This document shows, one piece after another, positions 35,310-47,439 of a stretch of DNA of 64,000 bases. The notes under the pieces were generated by a model that saw only the letters and a list, made by a program, of their open reading frames with translations, was not told the DNA's origin and did no database searches. Made by a program: the position numbers and the translations under genes. How positions within the stretch are numbered: position 1 is the stretch's first letter; each line of letters opens with the position of its first letter. The DNA is from Mangifera indica (lineage: Eukaryota > Streptophyta > Magnoliopsida > Sapindales > Anacardiaceae): contig NC_058138.1 of NCBI RefSeq assembly GCF_011075055.1, forward strand, positions 2,666,001-2,730,000, written 5' to 3'.

Positions 35310-37849
35310 ATGACACCACATTCATTAATCTTCTTCTTCTTCTTCTTCATGTATCAGTCTTGCCTTCCAAATTGCCAACAAAAAATACCCAGATAATACT
35401 CCCAAAAATTGCAGCCAAGCCCCTTCAAACTCAAATCTCGCAAAAGGGTACCTTTGTGATGGTCCCGAAAATGCAATCTTTTCTAACCTTTCTCTCGCAC
35501 TCATCTTACAATTCACCCTCCGGGATTTCCCATCCTTTAGGCTCAGAAGCCTCTAGTATCAGTCTAATCAACAATTTCTTATCGAATGAGGAGAGTTTGC
35601 CCTCCGGAACGCTCGTGATAGTGCCGGTTTCATGTTCTTGCTCCAGCGGTGTTTATCTCCACCAGACTGCATACACCATCGGGAAAAATGACACAGAGTT
35701 TTCATTGACAAAGAACACTTTCCAGGGCCTCACTACTTGCCAGGCTCTCAGGAATCAGAATTACTACAATGCAACAAGACTTGCTCCGGATTCAGAGTTG
35801 ATGGTACCTCTGAGATGTGCTTGTACGAGTAGCAACCAAACAGCAAAAGGGGTGAGGGCCCCTGCTGACTTACATGGCAGAAAGGAGTGATGCTTTTGCT
35901 TCAATCGGAAATCTTTTTGGGGTTGACGAAAACAGCATCCTGGAGAGTAATATGCTGTCGAAAAATAGCTCGATTCATCCCTTAACACCACTTCTGATTC
36001 CTCTGAAAAGGGAAAGCTGCAGGAAGAGTCAGAAGCACTTCTATTGCCATTGTCCCAATGGCTTCCTTTCAAATGGAACTCAACAGGGCCTCAATTGAAA
36101 ACCTGAAGGAAAAAAATTCCCAGTCGGGCTGGTAACTCTGCTAGGTAATTATCCTCTGTTATTCAATAGCCTAAAAGCACACATCTATCGCATCATCATT
36201 TGATTGAGGTTGTTTCGATACATCAACACTTCATAAGATGACAATGTTGTTGTCCTGATTTGATTTAACTTGATCCAAATTCATTTAAATTGAACTCGAA
36301 TTAATCTTGGGCCGTGAGCGTTAGCTCACTTCTGAAACCGAGCCAAACTTGAACTAGCAAAAATTCAACGTGATCCGACTCATGAGCCAAGGGATGATTT
36401 GATTTGATTCAAATTTAATTTACGACTCAATTAGTGTCATGTCAAGCAATTGCAAAACGATATCATTTAATCTATTATTAGATAAAACAACATCATTCTG
36501 TCAATTAGCGAACTCAAGCCACAAACTTAAACTATGAACTCAAATTAAACTTTGAACTTCAAACTTAAGGGCTGAGCCGAACTCAAGTCATCCCATTTTT
36601 ATTCATACTCATGCCAAACTAAAGCCACTCTATTTTTCATTAGAGCCAAACTCGAGCCGAGTGTTTGGGCTCGGCTTGGTTCGTTTTCATCCCTAATAAT
36701 TGGTAGTTTAATTGTTTCAGGTGTAGGCAATGGTTTGGGATTTTTTCGCATGTTTGTATTGGGGTACAATTTATGCAAATTTCTTAGGGAAAGAAGAAAC
36801 AAATAGGAAAGACGAATTCTTCGGACAAAATGGTGGATTCTTGCTACAAAAGAGATTGTCCTCCCATGGAAGAAGTGAACATGCCAAAACATTTACAGCA
36901 GAGGAGCTTCAAAAAGCAACAGACAATTACAACCAGAGTCAGGTTCTCGGCGAGGGAGGATACAGTACTGTGTACAAAGGAATGTTACCTGATGGCAGTA
37001 TCGTTGCTGTGAAGAAACCAAATGCAGTTAATAAAAGCCAGATTGCGCAATTCACAAATGAAGTTATCATTCTATCGCAAATCCATCATAGAAACATTGT
37101 GAAGCTTCTGGGTTGTTTGGAGACCGGTATACGAGTTCATCATTAATAGTACGCTCTCCCATCATATTCATGATCACCCCAAAGAACAAGAGTCTTCCCT
37201 TTCATGGGTGCATCAACTCAGAATCTCTTGTGAAGTTGCCAGATCAGTAGCTTATATGCATTCTGCAGCCTCGATCCCCATCTTTCTTCATGACATCAAA
37301 TCAGTAAATATACTCCTTGATGAGAAGTATGGTGCACGAGTTTCTGATTTCAGAACTTCAACATCTATTCCTGATGATAAAACACACTTGACCACAGCAG
37401 TCCATGGAACCTTTGAATACCTGGATCCAGAGTACTACCAACCTAATCAATTCACAGAGAAAAGTAATATGTATAGCTTTGGGTTGTGCTCATAGAGCTT
37501 TTAAACAGCGAAAAACCTTTCTTGTTAGCCATAGCCATAGAAGAGAGGAGCCCAATTTCATACTTTATCAAATTAGCGAAGGAGAACCAGCTCCTTCAGG
37601 TTTTATACACGAGTAGCAGAAGAAGCAGAGGAAGAAGAAATTCAAGCACTAGCAGAGCGAGCAATGAGATGTTTGAGATTGAATGGGAGAAAGAGACCTC
37701 CCATGAAAGAGATGGCGATGGAGCTCAAAGGACTGAGAAGATCTCAGAGATGCAAAGAAATCTACCAAGAGCCTCAGCCATTGAGAGATGATGATCAGAA
37801 TGCATATGCGCACAGTGCTGAAGAAACGGGACAAGATTCAATGGATTGA
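35310..37849 (+). pseudogene. LysM ectodomain / WAK-like kinase chimeric receptor, decayed
   Basis: Exon 1 starts at ATG 35310 with a Phe-rich signal peptide. It then encodes a LYK4/LYK5-like LysM ectodomain: YLCDGPENA, SFLTFLSH, YNSPSGISHPLGSEAS, LVIVPVSCSCS, NTFQGLTTCQALRNQNYYN and LMVPLRCACTSSNQTAKG, then a second LysM-like stretch FGVDENSILESNML. A canonical intron (36145-36720) precedes the transmembrane exon. The juxtamembrane and kinase parts (FTAEELQKATDNYNQ, LGEGGYSTVYKGML, VAVKK, LNGRKRPPMKEMAMELKGL) are of WAK-like type. Lesions: frameshifts near 35390, 35480, 35880, 36785, 37130, 37485 and 37610, and a TGA in the frame near 36097. HRD reads LHD and DFG reads DFR, so even a repaired kinase would lack key catalytic residues. 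It would have been a plasma-membrane receptor for chitin-like glycans. Confidence 0.82.
36145..36720 (+). other. Intron of the LysM-WAKL gene
   Basis: Donor ctag|gtaatt and acceptor ttgtttcag|gtgtagg, phase 1, giving a Gly codon across the junction. The interior includes a palindromic gagccgaactcaag / ggctcggcttggttcg segment (about 36580-36705), which looks like a small inserted element. A retained intron shows this is not a processed copy. Confidence 0.75.
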
Positions 37850-38474
37850 GCTGCTAGAGCTTAGATCAAACAAACTGAGTTCAAGCAATGGATTGAGCTC
37901 GTTTTCATAAAACAAACCAAGTTCAAGCCAATCAGAATATTTAGTTCAAGTTGACCCAAATCGAATCCAACATTAAATTGTATTTCAAACCTCAATTCAT
38001 CGATCTCAATCTGACTCTTTTAGATTCAAACTGATCTCAAATTAGACCTTATTCTAGCTTGACCCAAATCGAATCCAGCCCTTATTATAATGTTCCCGAA
38101 ATATCATTCCAAAAGACTTTCAGGTTATCTAACATCTGCAAATTAGCAATTGTCTAACATCTGAAATTAACATCTAAATTAACTCAGAAAATGTTACCAG
38201 GAAAATAATGAGCAGCTACACTCATAATTGAGGTCAAAATTCATTTCATTGATATTTCTAGAAACAAAATCTAGTCTCCACTCTCAAGACTCCAACACTA
38301 GATGGAACAGGGAATAAAACCCAAGGTCTTCCAGCATTTTTAGGCTTTTCCACAGTTGACTCTGAAAACACAGTAACAAAAGTTGATGTCACACGTGCAT
38401 ATACAAGATGCTACGCTACAAAGACATACAGCGGATAAATATTACCTTCGCTCGCAAAAGCTTCAGTACAAACC
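37850..38474. other. Intergenic / 3' flank between receptor relic and CHR4 fragment
   Basis: Contains repeated gttcaagc and gacccaaatcgaatcca phrases (37880-38085) that resemble the filler in the preceding intron, and probably 3' UTR of the CHR4 fragment near 38400-38474. No gene seen. Confidence 0.35.
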
Positions 38475-39803
38475 TTAGGGCCTTGAAGTATGATCATCAG
38501 ATATGGTCTCTTCCGAAGATGCATCACTCTCAATGATGATCAGGTCATTTGGTTTATTGGTATTATACAAAGAAGTTTTACTTCGTTCATCAATTCCATG
38601 TCTTATTCCGGAGTAGTTGTGATAAGCACTTGTGGATGGCTGTAGAGCACTTGATCTTAAACCAGTAAAATCGCTGTGGGCTCTGTTCCTGGGCCCAAAG
38701 TGTGGGTCACTAGGATCAATATTAGGTTGACTGATCTGCAATGCCCCAGACTGAGCAACGAATGAACCAGCTGGAGGAATAATTGGCACTGCTGGGTTTT
38801 CATGTGGAGCAGTTACAGCTTCTCTAAGCCAGTGGGGCATATCACCCTTTGCAATTGAGCTAGTAAGAGGGTCTTTGCTCCATAATGTATCACACATAGG
38901 CAAATTCTTGCTTCTGAAATAATTACACGAACTCCAATCAAATACTTCCCTGTGAAAATCTGAATAACGACCCCTCCTTTGGTAAGCAATAGGACCATGA
39001 AGTAGATCAGTGCCACTGCTTTCAATGTTTGCGAAGTCAAAACATGGTCTCTTTGAGATACTGCCAACTCCATGAGCATATACACCACCGAGTGAAAGTC
39101 GGGATTTATCAATCATATTTTCTCTCTGGCATCTTCTTGTGGGATGCAAGAAGGCATCATTAGAGTCCAAAGAAACACCCTGTGCTTTAGAATATTTGCA
39201 TTGTAAAACAGGCATGCCATTCAAAAGTTTAAATGGTTCCTCCTCCCACCTCTCAGCAAGGTCTGCAGCTACCCTCTATGGAGAGAACTGCAATCTAGGA
39301 TCTCCTAGTATGGCATCCCAATTGTCCCTTCCATGTCTCCTCACACCAATCCAGAGAAAATCCAACTCCGTCTCAGACCACATGTTAGTGTATGGCTTGA
39401 ATTGGTCTTGATAATTGCCTCTTCCATTTAAGGCTCTTGCTCGATTCATGATGCTGTCAAGCACCATCTTGTGCCTCTGCTTCGATGTTTGGCTAAATGG
39501 GGCTCGGTTAACTTCACCATGGATAAAGTCTTTAAACTCATCTCTAGAGTTTAGCAATGGCATTGTAGAGGAGAAATTCTTGGAGGAGTATCCACCAAAA
39601 TTAGGGTCTATCGGCAAGGATAAATCTAAGAAGCATGAAGATCTGGTTGAAGTTTGATTCAGCTTATTAATTTCTCCGGCTAAATGGAATGCATTTCTTT
39701 CCTCTGAAACCAGGTATGCACTTGTCTCAGGTCTTGTAATTGCCATAACATCATTGCTTTTCTCATTCAAAAATAACTGGGACCACGCAAAAGAATTTTC
39801 AGT
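38475..39803 (-). pseudogene. C-terminal fragment of a CHR4-like (PICKLE-related) chromatin remodeller
   Basis: An open frame from the probable acceptor (cccag|ttattttt, about 39803) to 38475 has a single in-frame TAG at 39276-39278. Recognised parts: [19 protein letters not shown], a Myb/SANT-like block [26 protein letters not shown] with RWEEE, and the C-terminal IIIESDASSEETISDD. The stop replaces an aromatic-type codon just after LQFSP. The chromodomains and the SNF2 ATPase that do the remodelling are absent from the window, so this is a 3' gene fragment carried here by duplication. The frame has few lesions, so the event is fairly recent, or the upstream part was replaced. Confidence 0.75.
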
Positions 39804-39837
39804 TTAACTTTACCAGGCCACAAAAGCATCTCTAAAA

Positions 39838-40075
39838 TTAGCAAATAACAAGATTTTCAAGCTTTATGAAGTTAACACAAACAAATAGCATAAAAAAGGA
39901 GTACAAACAAACAAAGATTAAACAAACACATATTGGTCTACTTGCCGTTAGGCATTTGGTTTTCGATGCAATGTCCACAGAGCACCCGGGACTATTTCTG
40001 CAGTTGGCACCAACATCATCCACAAGCATCAATGTCTCGGCACGTACACTTGTGTTGTGCACCAATGGAGATTTC
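39838..40075 (-). other. Possible upstream exon and intron of the CHR4 fragment
   Basis: A minus-strand frame (VHNTSVRAETLMLVDDVG ... VDIASKTKCLT) ends at cg|gcaagt, compatible with a GC-AG donor, before the acceptor near 39803. At about 40070 the sequence changes to DNA shared with 48770-49070. I could not confirm that it belongs to the CHR4 gene. Confidence 0.3.
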
Positions 40076-40400
40076 CCACCCCACGTTGATCTTCTCTCCA
40101 ACAATTCCTTCCAACACTGATCGCTTCAATTTTTTTTTCTCCTACCAAGGTCAAACTTATTACTTTTGGCAGCTCGTTCCCATAAAAAATTTGGTGGTTC
40201 ACCCTTAACTCGAGGTAACTTTCCTTAATTGATTCACAGTTCAAAGCGATCCAATAACTTTAACCATCGAATTGTCACCCAAAGCCATTGACATCTGCAA
40301 GTCTGGTTAGACCAGTGAAATACACCGATTCAATTAAGGTTTTAAAATCATGGTTAGGAAACATCCCTGATGGAGGATCGATCCTCAAAATTGTAAAAAA
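40076..40400. repeat. Segment shared with 48780-49075, left copy
   Basis: The phrases caacaattcc.tcccaacactg, cttattacttttggca, ggtggttcaccctta and gatggaggatcg occur in the same order in both places. It lies downstream of an SPH gene in each case, so it belongs to the SPH repeat unit. No gene seen. Confidence 0.55.
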
Positions 40401-40520
40401 AAATTAAAAATATGTCCTTACCATTAATCTAAACACTTTTCAATTGAACATTGAATTGAACAATTATTTGTATATTATTCTAAGATTACAACAAAACCAA
40501 TCATACCATTTAACTCATGA

Positions 40521-40889
40521 TTAATTGTCGTTACTAAAGTAGAATTCATCTTCTCTTATAGACCAAAAACATTTGCTAGCATGGCAACAGTACTTACCTC
40601 CCATCTTTTCAGTATAAACATTTATAGTTTTGCTATGGTCGGATCCATACTTTGTTATGCACCAAAAATGAGTACAAAATAACGTAAAATCATCACCCAC
40701 ACAAAGGTTATGCTCTCGGAGATCATCATCCTTGGAATAACAATGAAGAATTAGATCGTCATGAGACAGGGCATTGATTAAATGAACTCTGAACCTCCAA
40801 CAAAGATCAAATGCAAGTGTTAAGGCATGGGAGATGTCGAAAGTAGTCAGGAAAATGATGAAGCAGCAACTCAAATGAGGATTATACAT
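40521..40889 (-). pseudogene. SPH gene, MYNPHL subfamily, truncated C-terminus
   Basis: 122 codons from ATG 40889 with signal peptide (MYNPHLSCCFIIFLTTF), LCWRFRVHLINALSH, LHCYSKDDDLREHNL, FWC and CCHASKC. Compared with the intact genes, a block before FWC is shortened (LFCTHFWC), and the CAA and TGG codons near the end have become TAA and TGA, removing the last nine residues (the WVKWYDW part can still be read beyond the stops). All the usual cysteines remain, and it may still be secreted, so the pseudogene label is a judgement. A TATA box lies at 40934-40941. Confidence 0.7.
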
Positions 40890-41103
40890 GATGAAGCAAT
40901 TATAAAGGTTGTTTCATAAGCTAGAGATCAATAAATTTATACTAAAATTCAAATATATATTGCATTTATGTCACAAATCACAATCAAGTTGTGCTATCTA
41001 AAGTAGATGTTATATTACCATTTGAAAAGACTCTTTCCTTAAAATAATGCACTTACAATTAATATTATTTTACAAACTAATGATGATAAAATGTTCTGTG
41101 CAT

Positions 41104-42770
41104 AGAATTTTGTTGTAATTTAATATTTACTTATTACTTTTTTAGGACAAAAATACCATAATTTTTAATTGAGATAACATGTAACATGTAAAATATTTTA
41201 GAAAAAAAATATTGGCAATAAGATAAGAACTTAAAAATAATAATTTAATGAATTCATGGCATAATTTGACAAGAAAAGAAATTCATTTTAACCAAATACA
41301 ATAAATATTAATTTATACCTAACTATATTTTAAGTGTTTTTAAGTAAAATAATATTTTAGGAATATTTTATTATTGTCAATTAAACATAATAATTATTTA
41401 TACATGTCAGATTTCACCAAAAACAATAATAATTTACATGCATTCATCTTCCAGCCTATCTGTGGTGATATTTCATTTTTTAAGCCAAATAACTATTTCC
41501 CACCCACGTTTTAGCCTAATCTCAAAATCATAACAATGATGGTTCAGAAACTTAAACACCCATTGATAGGCTAATTGTTGTTAAAATTTTCAATTAAATA
41601 CAAGGGTAAAATCATCATTTTACCTTTCATATTAAAAAATATATAATTTTATTTCATTTTACCTCCCAGGTATTTTGAAGTAACATTTCACCCCACCTCA
41701 ACTTTGAAAAAGTAACATTTCACCCCTAAAGGGTTTTCTGTTGTCCAGCATCATCGACGACAATGGCCACTATTCTCCTCCCTTCTCTCTCTACCACTGT
41801 CGACAATATCCCACTACAGAGGAAGAAGCATCAGCATGACGAATCGAAGAGGAAGAAGTTGTCGTAGTGTTTTACTCCAGCTCCAACTTTGATTTCCATC
41901 GAATCGACTCCAGACAAAGCCTTTGTCATGCGAATCGAAAAAAAAAGAAGCTAGTGTTGGAGAAAAATCGATAGTCCTTTTTTAATTGAAGCCTCAACGC
42001 TTCTTCCTCTTTGATTCGTTGCACCGACCCTTCATCGTCCTTTGTGGTGGTGGGTGGCCCTCCTTCATGGATGGATTTGGAAAATAGGTGGAAAGCACTA
42101 ATTGTCGATCATAATGGTGGTGTTCAGAGAAGGGAAAATAACCTTATGGGTGAAATCTAAATTTTTCAAACTTTGAAAATGAGGGGTGAAGTGTTAGTTT
42201 TTAAAACATGGGGGGAATGATAAAAATTTCAAGATTTTTGGGTTTAGGGGTATATTTCATTTTTTACCCTTGTATCTAACTGAAAAATTTAATGGTAGTT
42301 AGCACATGGGTAGGTGTTTGGGTTTTTTACCTCTCACGAGTGCTCTTTTGAGATTAGACTAAAACTTAAGTGGGAAATAGTCCTTTGGCCTAAAAAATGA
42401 AATATCACCACAAAAATAAGCTGGAAGATGAATGCACGTAAATTATTACTGTTTTTGATGAAATTTGGCAAATATAAATAATTATTGTGTTTAATCGATC
42501 ATAATAAAATATTTCTAAGAAGTTATTTTATTTAAAAACATTTAAAAGATTGTTAGGTATAAATTAATATATATTTATTTGGTTATAATGAATTTCTTTT
42601 CTTGTCAAATTATGCCATTAATTCATTAAATTATTTTTTTCGTGTTGATATCTTACTGTCAATATATTTTTTTTCTAAAATATTCTACATGTTACATGTT
42701 ATCTTAATTAAAAATTATGGCATTTTTACCCTAAAAAAGTGATAAGTAAATATAAAATTACAACAAAATT
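41104..42770. repeat. FB1 palindromic element, copy C
   Basis: Collinear with copies A and B, with somewhat more substitutions than separate A from B. Same arms, same spacer. Confidence 0.7.
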
Positions 42771-43706
42771 AAAATTACTTTAGTAATTTTTAATATATAA
42801 AGTGAAGTTGGTAATAAAATCCTTTAATAATAAGTAATCATATTAACTCTTGTATTATTTATCACATCACTCTCAGTATAAAAAAATTACCAAAATCTAA
42901 TTACAACAAGCCAATCAGGGTTTTATAAAGATTTTGGTAATTTTACTGTAATAGAATAATCAATGCAGCATTTGTAAATTTGCTAGGATAAGAATTGTAA
43001 AAAAAGTATGACAGTCAATTTTATTTTACAATTTTTAAGATTCTTCATGGTTTAAAAACCAGAACCATTGTTTGAATAGAAATTTTACATTTATTATTTT
43101 TATAAGTTTATTGTAAAATTGATATATTTTCACCAGGCAAAAATATCCAGAAAAATAAAATGATTATTATATGAAGCCTCTGAATTATTGCTTTGACAAT
43201 GAAATTCGTTTCATCAAAATCAATAATACTATATAATATGGTGATTTTGAATGAAAAATAAAATAATACTCAATTGCATGATAACACATCATCAGAATGA
43301 TCTTACAAACCTAGATAAACTCAATTTGAATAGACTAAAGTGATGTTGTTTTGACCAATACGATACAAGATACATACTTTATGATAAGATATAATACAAA
43401 TGAAAAATAATATATATTTTAGGGTATATTTAATTAATAAGATATGTATCATACCAATATAGATCAGTATACCATTTCGGAATGGTAATGACGTGACAAT
43501 GTATTTCAAAAATTCAAAATTTTAAAAAGTGTTTGCGATATAAGATTATTATTTTATTATTATATTTAAAAAGACGTATCCTATGATACGATATGATATA
43601 ATATGCGATAAACAATAAGGAAAATTAAATTTTTGATAGATAATATGATATGCAATTCGACTTCTTTGCATTTAACAATTATTTAATACCATTCAACATT
43701 ATACAA

Positions 43707-44126
43707 TCATGGCCAATTATACCATTTAACCCATGATTGATTATTGTCACTCAAATAGAATCCATCCTCTCTTACCGACCAAAAACATTCTCTAGTATGA
43801 CAACAATGCTTATCTCCAATCTTTGCATTCCAAACATCTACGTTTGTAGAATGACTCGATCCATACTTCATATCACACCAAAAACGAGTGGTAGACACTG
43901 GACTTTGACCAAATTTAAACGTAAAATCGCCACCCACGCCAAGATTATGCTCTCCGAGATCATCATCGTAGGAATAACAATGAAGGTTTAGAATGTCATG
44001 AGACAAGGCATTGATTATGTGAACCCTAAACTTCCAACAAAAGTCTATCGCAAGTGTTGGGGCCTGAGAGATGTGAAAAGAAATTAGAAAAATAATGAAG
44101 AAGCAACTCAAAGGATGATTATGCAT
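43707..44126 (-). CDS. S-protein homologue, gene C1
   Basis: 139 residues from MHNHPL, with one change in the signal peptide (FFIIFL for FFVIFL) relative to B1 and otherwise the same mature protein (DDDLGEHNLGVGG, VSTT loop). An in-frame ATG further upstream (44189) is disfavoured for the reason given at A1. The TATA box lies at 44193-44200. Confidence 0.88.
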   Translation of the reverse strand: MHNHPLSCFFIIFLISFHISQAPTLAIDFCWKFRVHIINALSHDILNLHCYSYDDDLGEHNLGVGGDFTFKFGQSPVSTTRFWCDMKYGSSHSTNVDVWNAKIGDKHCCHTRECFWSVREDGFYLSDNNQSWVKWYNWP

Positions 44127-45274
44127 GATGAAGCAATTTTGAGCAAAGTTTATGGCGGCTTTGGTTGTTGTTTCATAAACTAGACACAAAGCAATTTATA
44201 CTAAAAATCAAATCTAAAACTTTTGGTTGTTCTATAGAAGTATGGATGAAGGAATTTGTGGTCAAATTAATTCTGAAAATACTTTAATGAAATAATCAAA
44301 GCTAGATATTTTTATTTTACCAGTTCAACGTGTTTAAATAGTAATTTATTAACAACATATTTTTTTACTTTAAATAGATCTCTTACATTTAGAAACAACA
44401 TTATGTACATACATTTTTTTTAGTGTTCAACTGGTATCTACATTAATTTAATTGAATGATATTTTAACATCAATAAAAAAATTACCAAATGTGTTTATGT
44501 TATTTATGAAGTTGGTAATTTTACTGTAATAGAATAATCAATGCAGCATTTGTAAATTTGCTAGGATAAGACAGTTAATTTAATTTTACAATTTTTAAGA
44601 TTCTTCATAATTTATAAACCAGAAGCATTGTTTTGAATAGAAATTTTTCATTTATTATTTTTATAAATTTATTGTAAAATTGATATATTTTCACCAGGCA
44701 AAAATATTCAGAAAAAATAACAACGATTATTATATGAAGCCTCTGAATTATTGCTTTGGCAATGGAATTCGTATCATCAAAATCAATAATACTATGTGAT
44801 AGAGTGATTTTGAATTAAGAATAAAATAATATTTAATTGCATGACAACATATCATCAAAATGATCTTACAAACCTAGATAGATTTAATTTGATTCTATTA
44901 AAGTGATGTTGTTTTGACCAATACGAAACAAGATACGTATTTTATAATATAATATGATACAAATAAAAAATTATATATATTTTAAAATATATTGAATTGA
45001 TATGATATGTATCATATTAATACAAATCGATACACAATTTTGGAATGGTAATGACGTGATAATGTATTTCAAAAATTCAAAATTTTAAAAAGTGTTTATG
45101 TTATTTTATAAGATTATTATTTTATTATTATATTTAAAAAAATGTATTTTGCGATACGATACGATATGATATGCGATATACAATAAGAAAAATTAAATTT
45201 TCGATACATAATACTATATGCAATTCGACTTCATTGCATTTAAAAATTATTTAATATCATTCAACATTATACAA

Positions 45275-45694
45275 TCATGGCCAATTATACCATTTAACCC
45301 ATGATTGATTATTGTTACTCAAATAGAATCCATCATCTCTTACCGACCAAAAACATTCTCTAGTATGACAACAATGCTTATCTCCGATCTTTGTAGTCCA
45401 AACATCTACGGTTGTAGAATGACTCGATCCATACTTCATATCACACCAAAAACGAGTAACATATATTGGACTTTGACCAAATTTAAACGTAAAGTCACCA
45501 CCCATGCCAAGATTATGCTCTCCGAGATCATCATTGTAGGAATAACAATGAAGGTTTAGAATGTCGTGAGACAAGGCATTGATTATGTGAACCCTAAACT
45601 TCCAACAGAAGTCTAACGCCAGTGTTGGGGCCTGAGAGATGTGAAAAGAAATTAGAAAAATAACAAAGAAGCAACTCAAAGGATGATTAGACAT
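45275..45694 (-). CDS. S-protein homologue, gene C2
   Basis: 139 residues from MSNHPL, of A2 type throughout (NDDLGEHNLGMGG, IYVT loop, STTVDVWTTK). It has two private changes (LALDFCW, SVRDDGFY). An upstream ATG at 45757 is in frame but probably unused. The TATA box lies at 45761-45768. Confidence 0.88.
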   Translation of the reverse strand: MSNHPLSCFFVIFLISFHISQAPTLALDFCWKFRVHIINALSHDILNLHCYSYNDDLGEHNLGMGGDFTFKFGQSPIYVTRFWCDMKYGSSHSTTVDVWTTKIGDKHCCHTRECFWSVRDDGFYLSNNNQSWVKWYNWP

Positions 45695-46889
45695 GATGAA
45701 GCAATTTTGAGCAAAGTTTATGGTGGTTTTGGTTGTTGTTTCATAAACTAGACACAAGGCAATTTATACTAAAAATCAAATCCAAAACTTTTGGTTGTTC
45801 TATAGAAGTGTGGATGAAGGAATCTGTGGTAAAATTAATTCTGAAAATACTTTAATGAAATAATCAAAGCTAGATATGTGTAATCCTTGGATATAACAAA
45901 TGCAATGGATATTTTTATTTTACCATTTAAACGTGTTTAAATAGTAATTTATTAACAACATATTTTTTTCTTTAAATAGATCTCTTACATTTAGAAACAA
46001 TATTATGTACATACATTTTTTTTAGTATTCAATAGGATATTTACATGATATGTAAATCTTTAATAGTATTATATAATTTAATTGAATGATATTTTATCTT
46101 TAATAAAAAAAATTATCAAATGATACGATAATATATTATCTTGATACTCAAAACTGGATGCATATATTTATTGTCAAAATAAAGTTAGCGATGACCCTTC
46201 CCAATCAATGCTGAAAATTCTTTAATGAAATACTCAATGCTAGATATTTGTATTCCTTGGAAATAATAAATGGAATGGATATTTTTATTTTACCTTTTAA
46301 AGCTGTTTAAATAGTAATTTATTAACACCATATTTTTTTCTTTAAACAGATCTCTTACATTTAGAAACAATATTATGTACATACATTTTTTTTAGTATTC
46401 AATTGGGTATATATATGATATGTAATTCTATAATTGAATTGAATAATATGTTATCTCTAATTTAAAAAATTATGAAATTATATGATAACATATCATCTTG
46501 ATACTCAAAATTAGGTGTATATAGTTTTATTATCAAAATAAAGTTAGCGATGACCCCTTCCAAATCAACCCTAGGTGAGGATTTTCCAAATAAACAACAA
46601 GAACAGAAAAAAATCAACACAAGCAAAGACAACGAAAGATATTTCCACAACTCGTATCAATATGCTATCCCATCTCACCTCATTGCCATCTTTAACTAAG
46701 AATTAGCTCGTTGCCAAAAATAATATAATAGGGAAAATAATAATGACTACATTGAGATGATAAAAGCATTAAAGCAAAATTTTATTTTAAATATTATATA
46801 ATATATAATTTTGTTTTACCATTTAAAGACTTTTAGTAATTTATAAGCAAAAATTGTTCTTTTACATACAAATGTTGAGTGATGTGAAA

Positions 46890-47361
46890 CATTGTCAAAA
46901 CCAGACCTAGTCGGCTGGTTCACCGGGTTCTACTATGAACCAATTCTTAATCAGGAAAACCTAAGAAAAACCGGTCAACTAGAAGAAATGCATTAACCCA
47001 AGAAAACCCAGTTCTCTTTACTTCCTCTAAATGGCTCCTCTTTAATTAAATATTAAAATCATTAAAAATTCAAATTTTAAAGTTTAAAAGATATAACTTA
47101 AAGTTAAAATGTAAAACTCATAGTAGAACTCAAACGTAAATGAACTCCATTCATCTCTCAAATTGAAATTACAAAGTTCTAACACTTACATAAATTAATG
47201 CAATAGTTGTATAATTTTATAAAATGTTAATTTAATCTTTCGTGATTATTCATTTGATTATAGTGGCTTAAATTAAAACCTACTTGTCAAACCAATTGAA
47301 CCGGTTGAACTATGAATAAGTGAAACAACCAATTTAACTACTATCTGGTTTTGAAACACTA
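46890..47361. mobile_element. hAT-like MITE, copy C
   Basis: Matches the MITE at 6005-6462, with a small replacement (ctctttacttcctctaaatgg) after the left third. Confidence 0.45.
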
Positions 47362-47439
47362 GAAAACACAATATCACACCAGTAAGATCCACAGTTGGGA
47401 TAAACAAAGATTTGCTAATAGCAAAAAAATGGGCCAAAA

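Noticed and set aside
39866..40208. Plus-strand frames opposite the CHR4 upstream region
   Set aside because: Antisense to the candidate exon and shared repeat; no domain seen.
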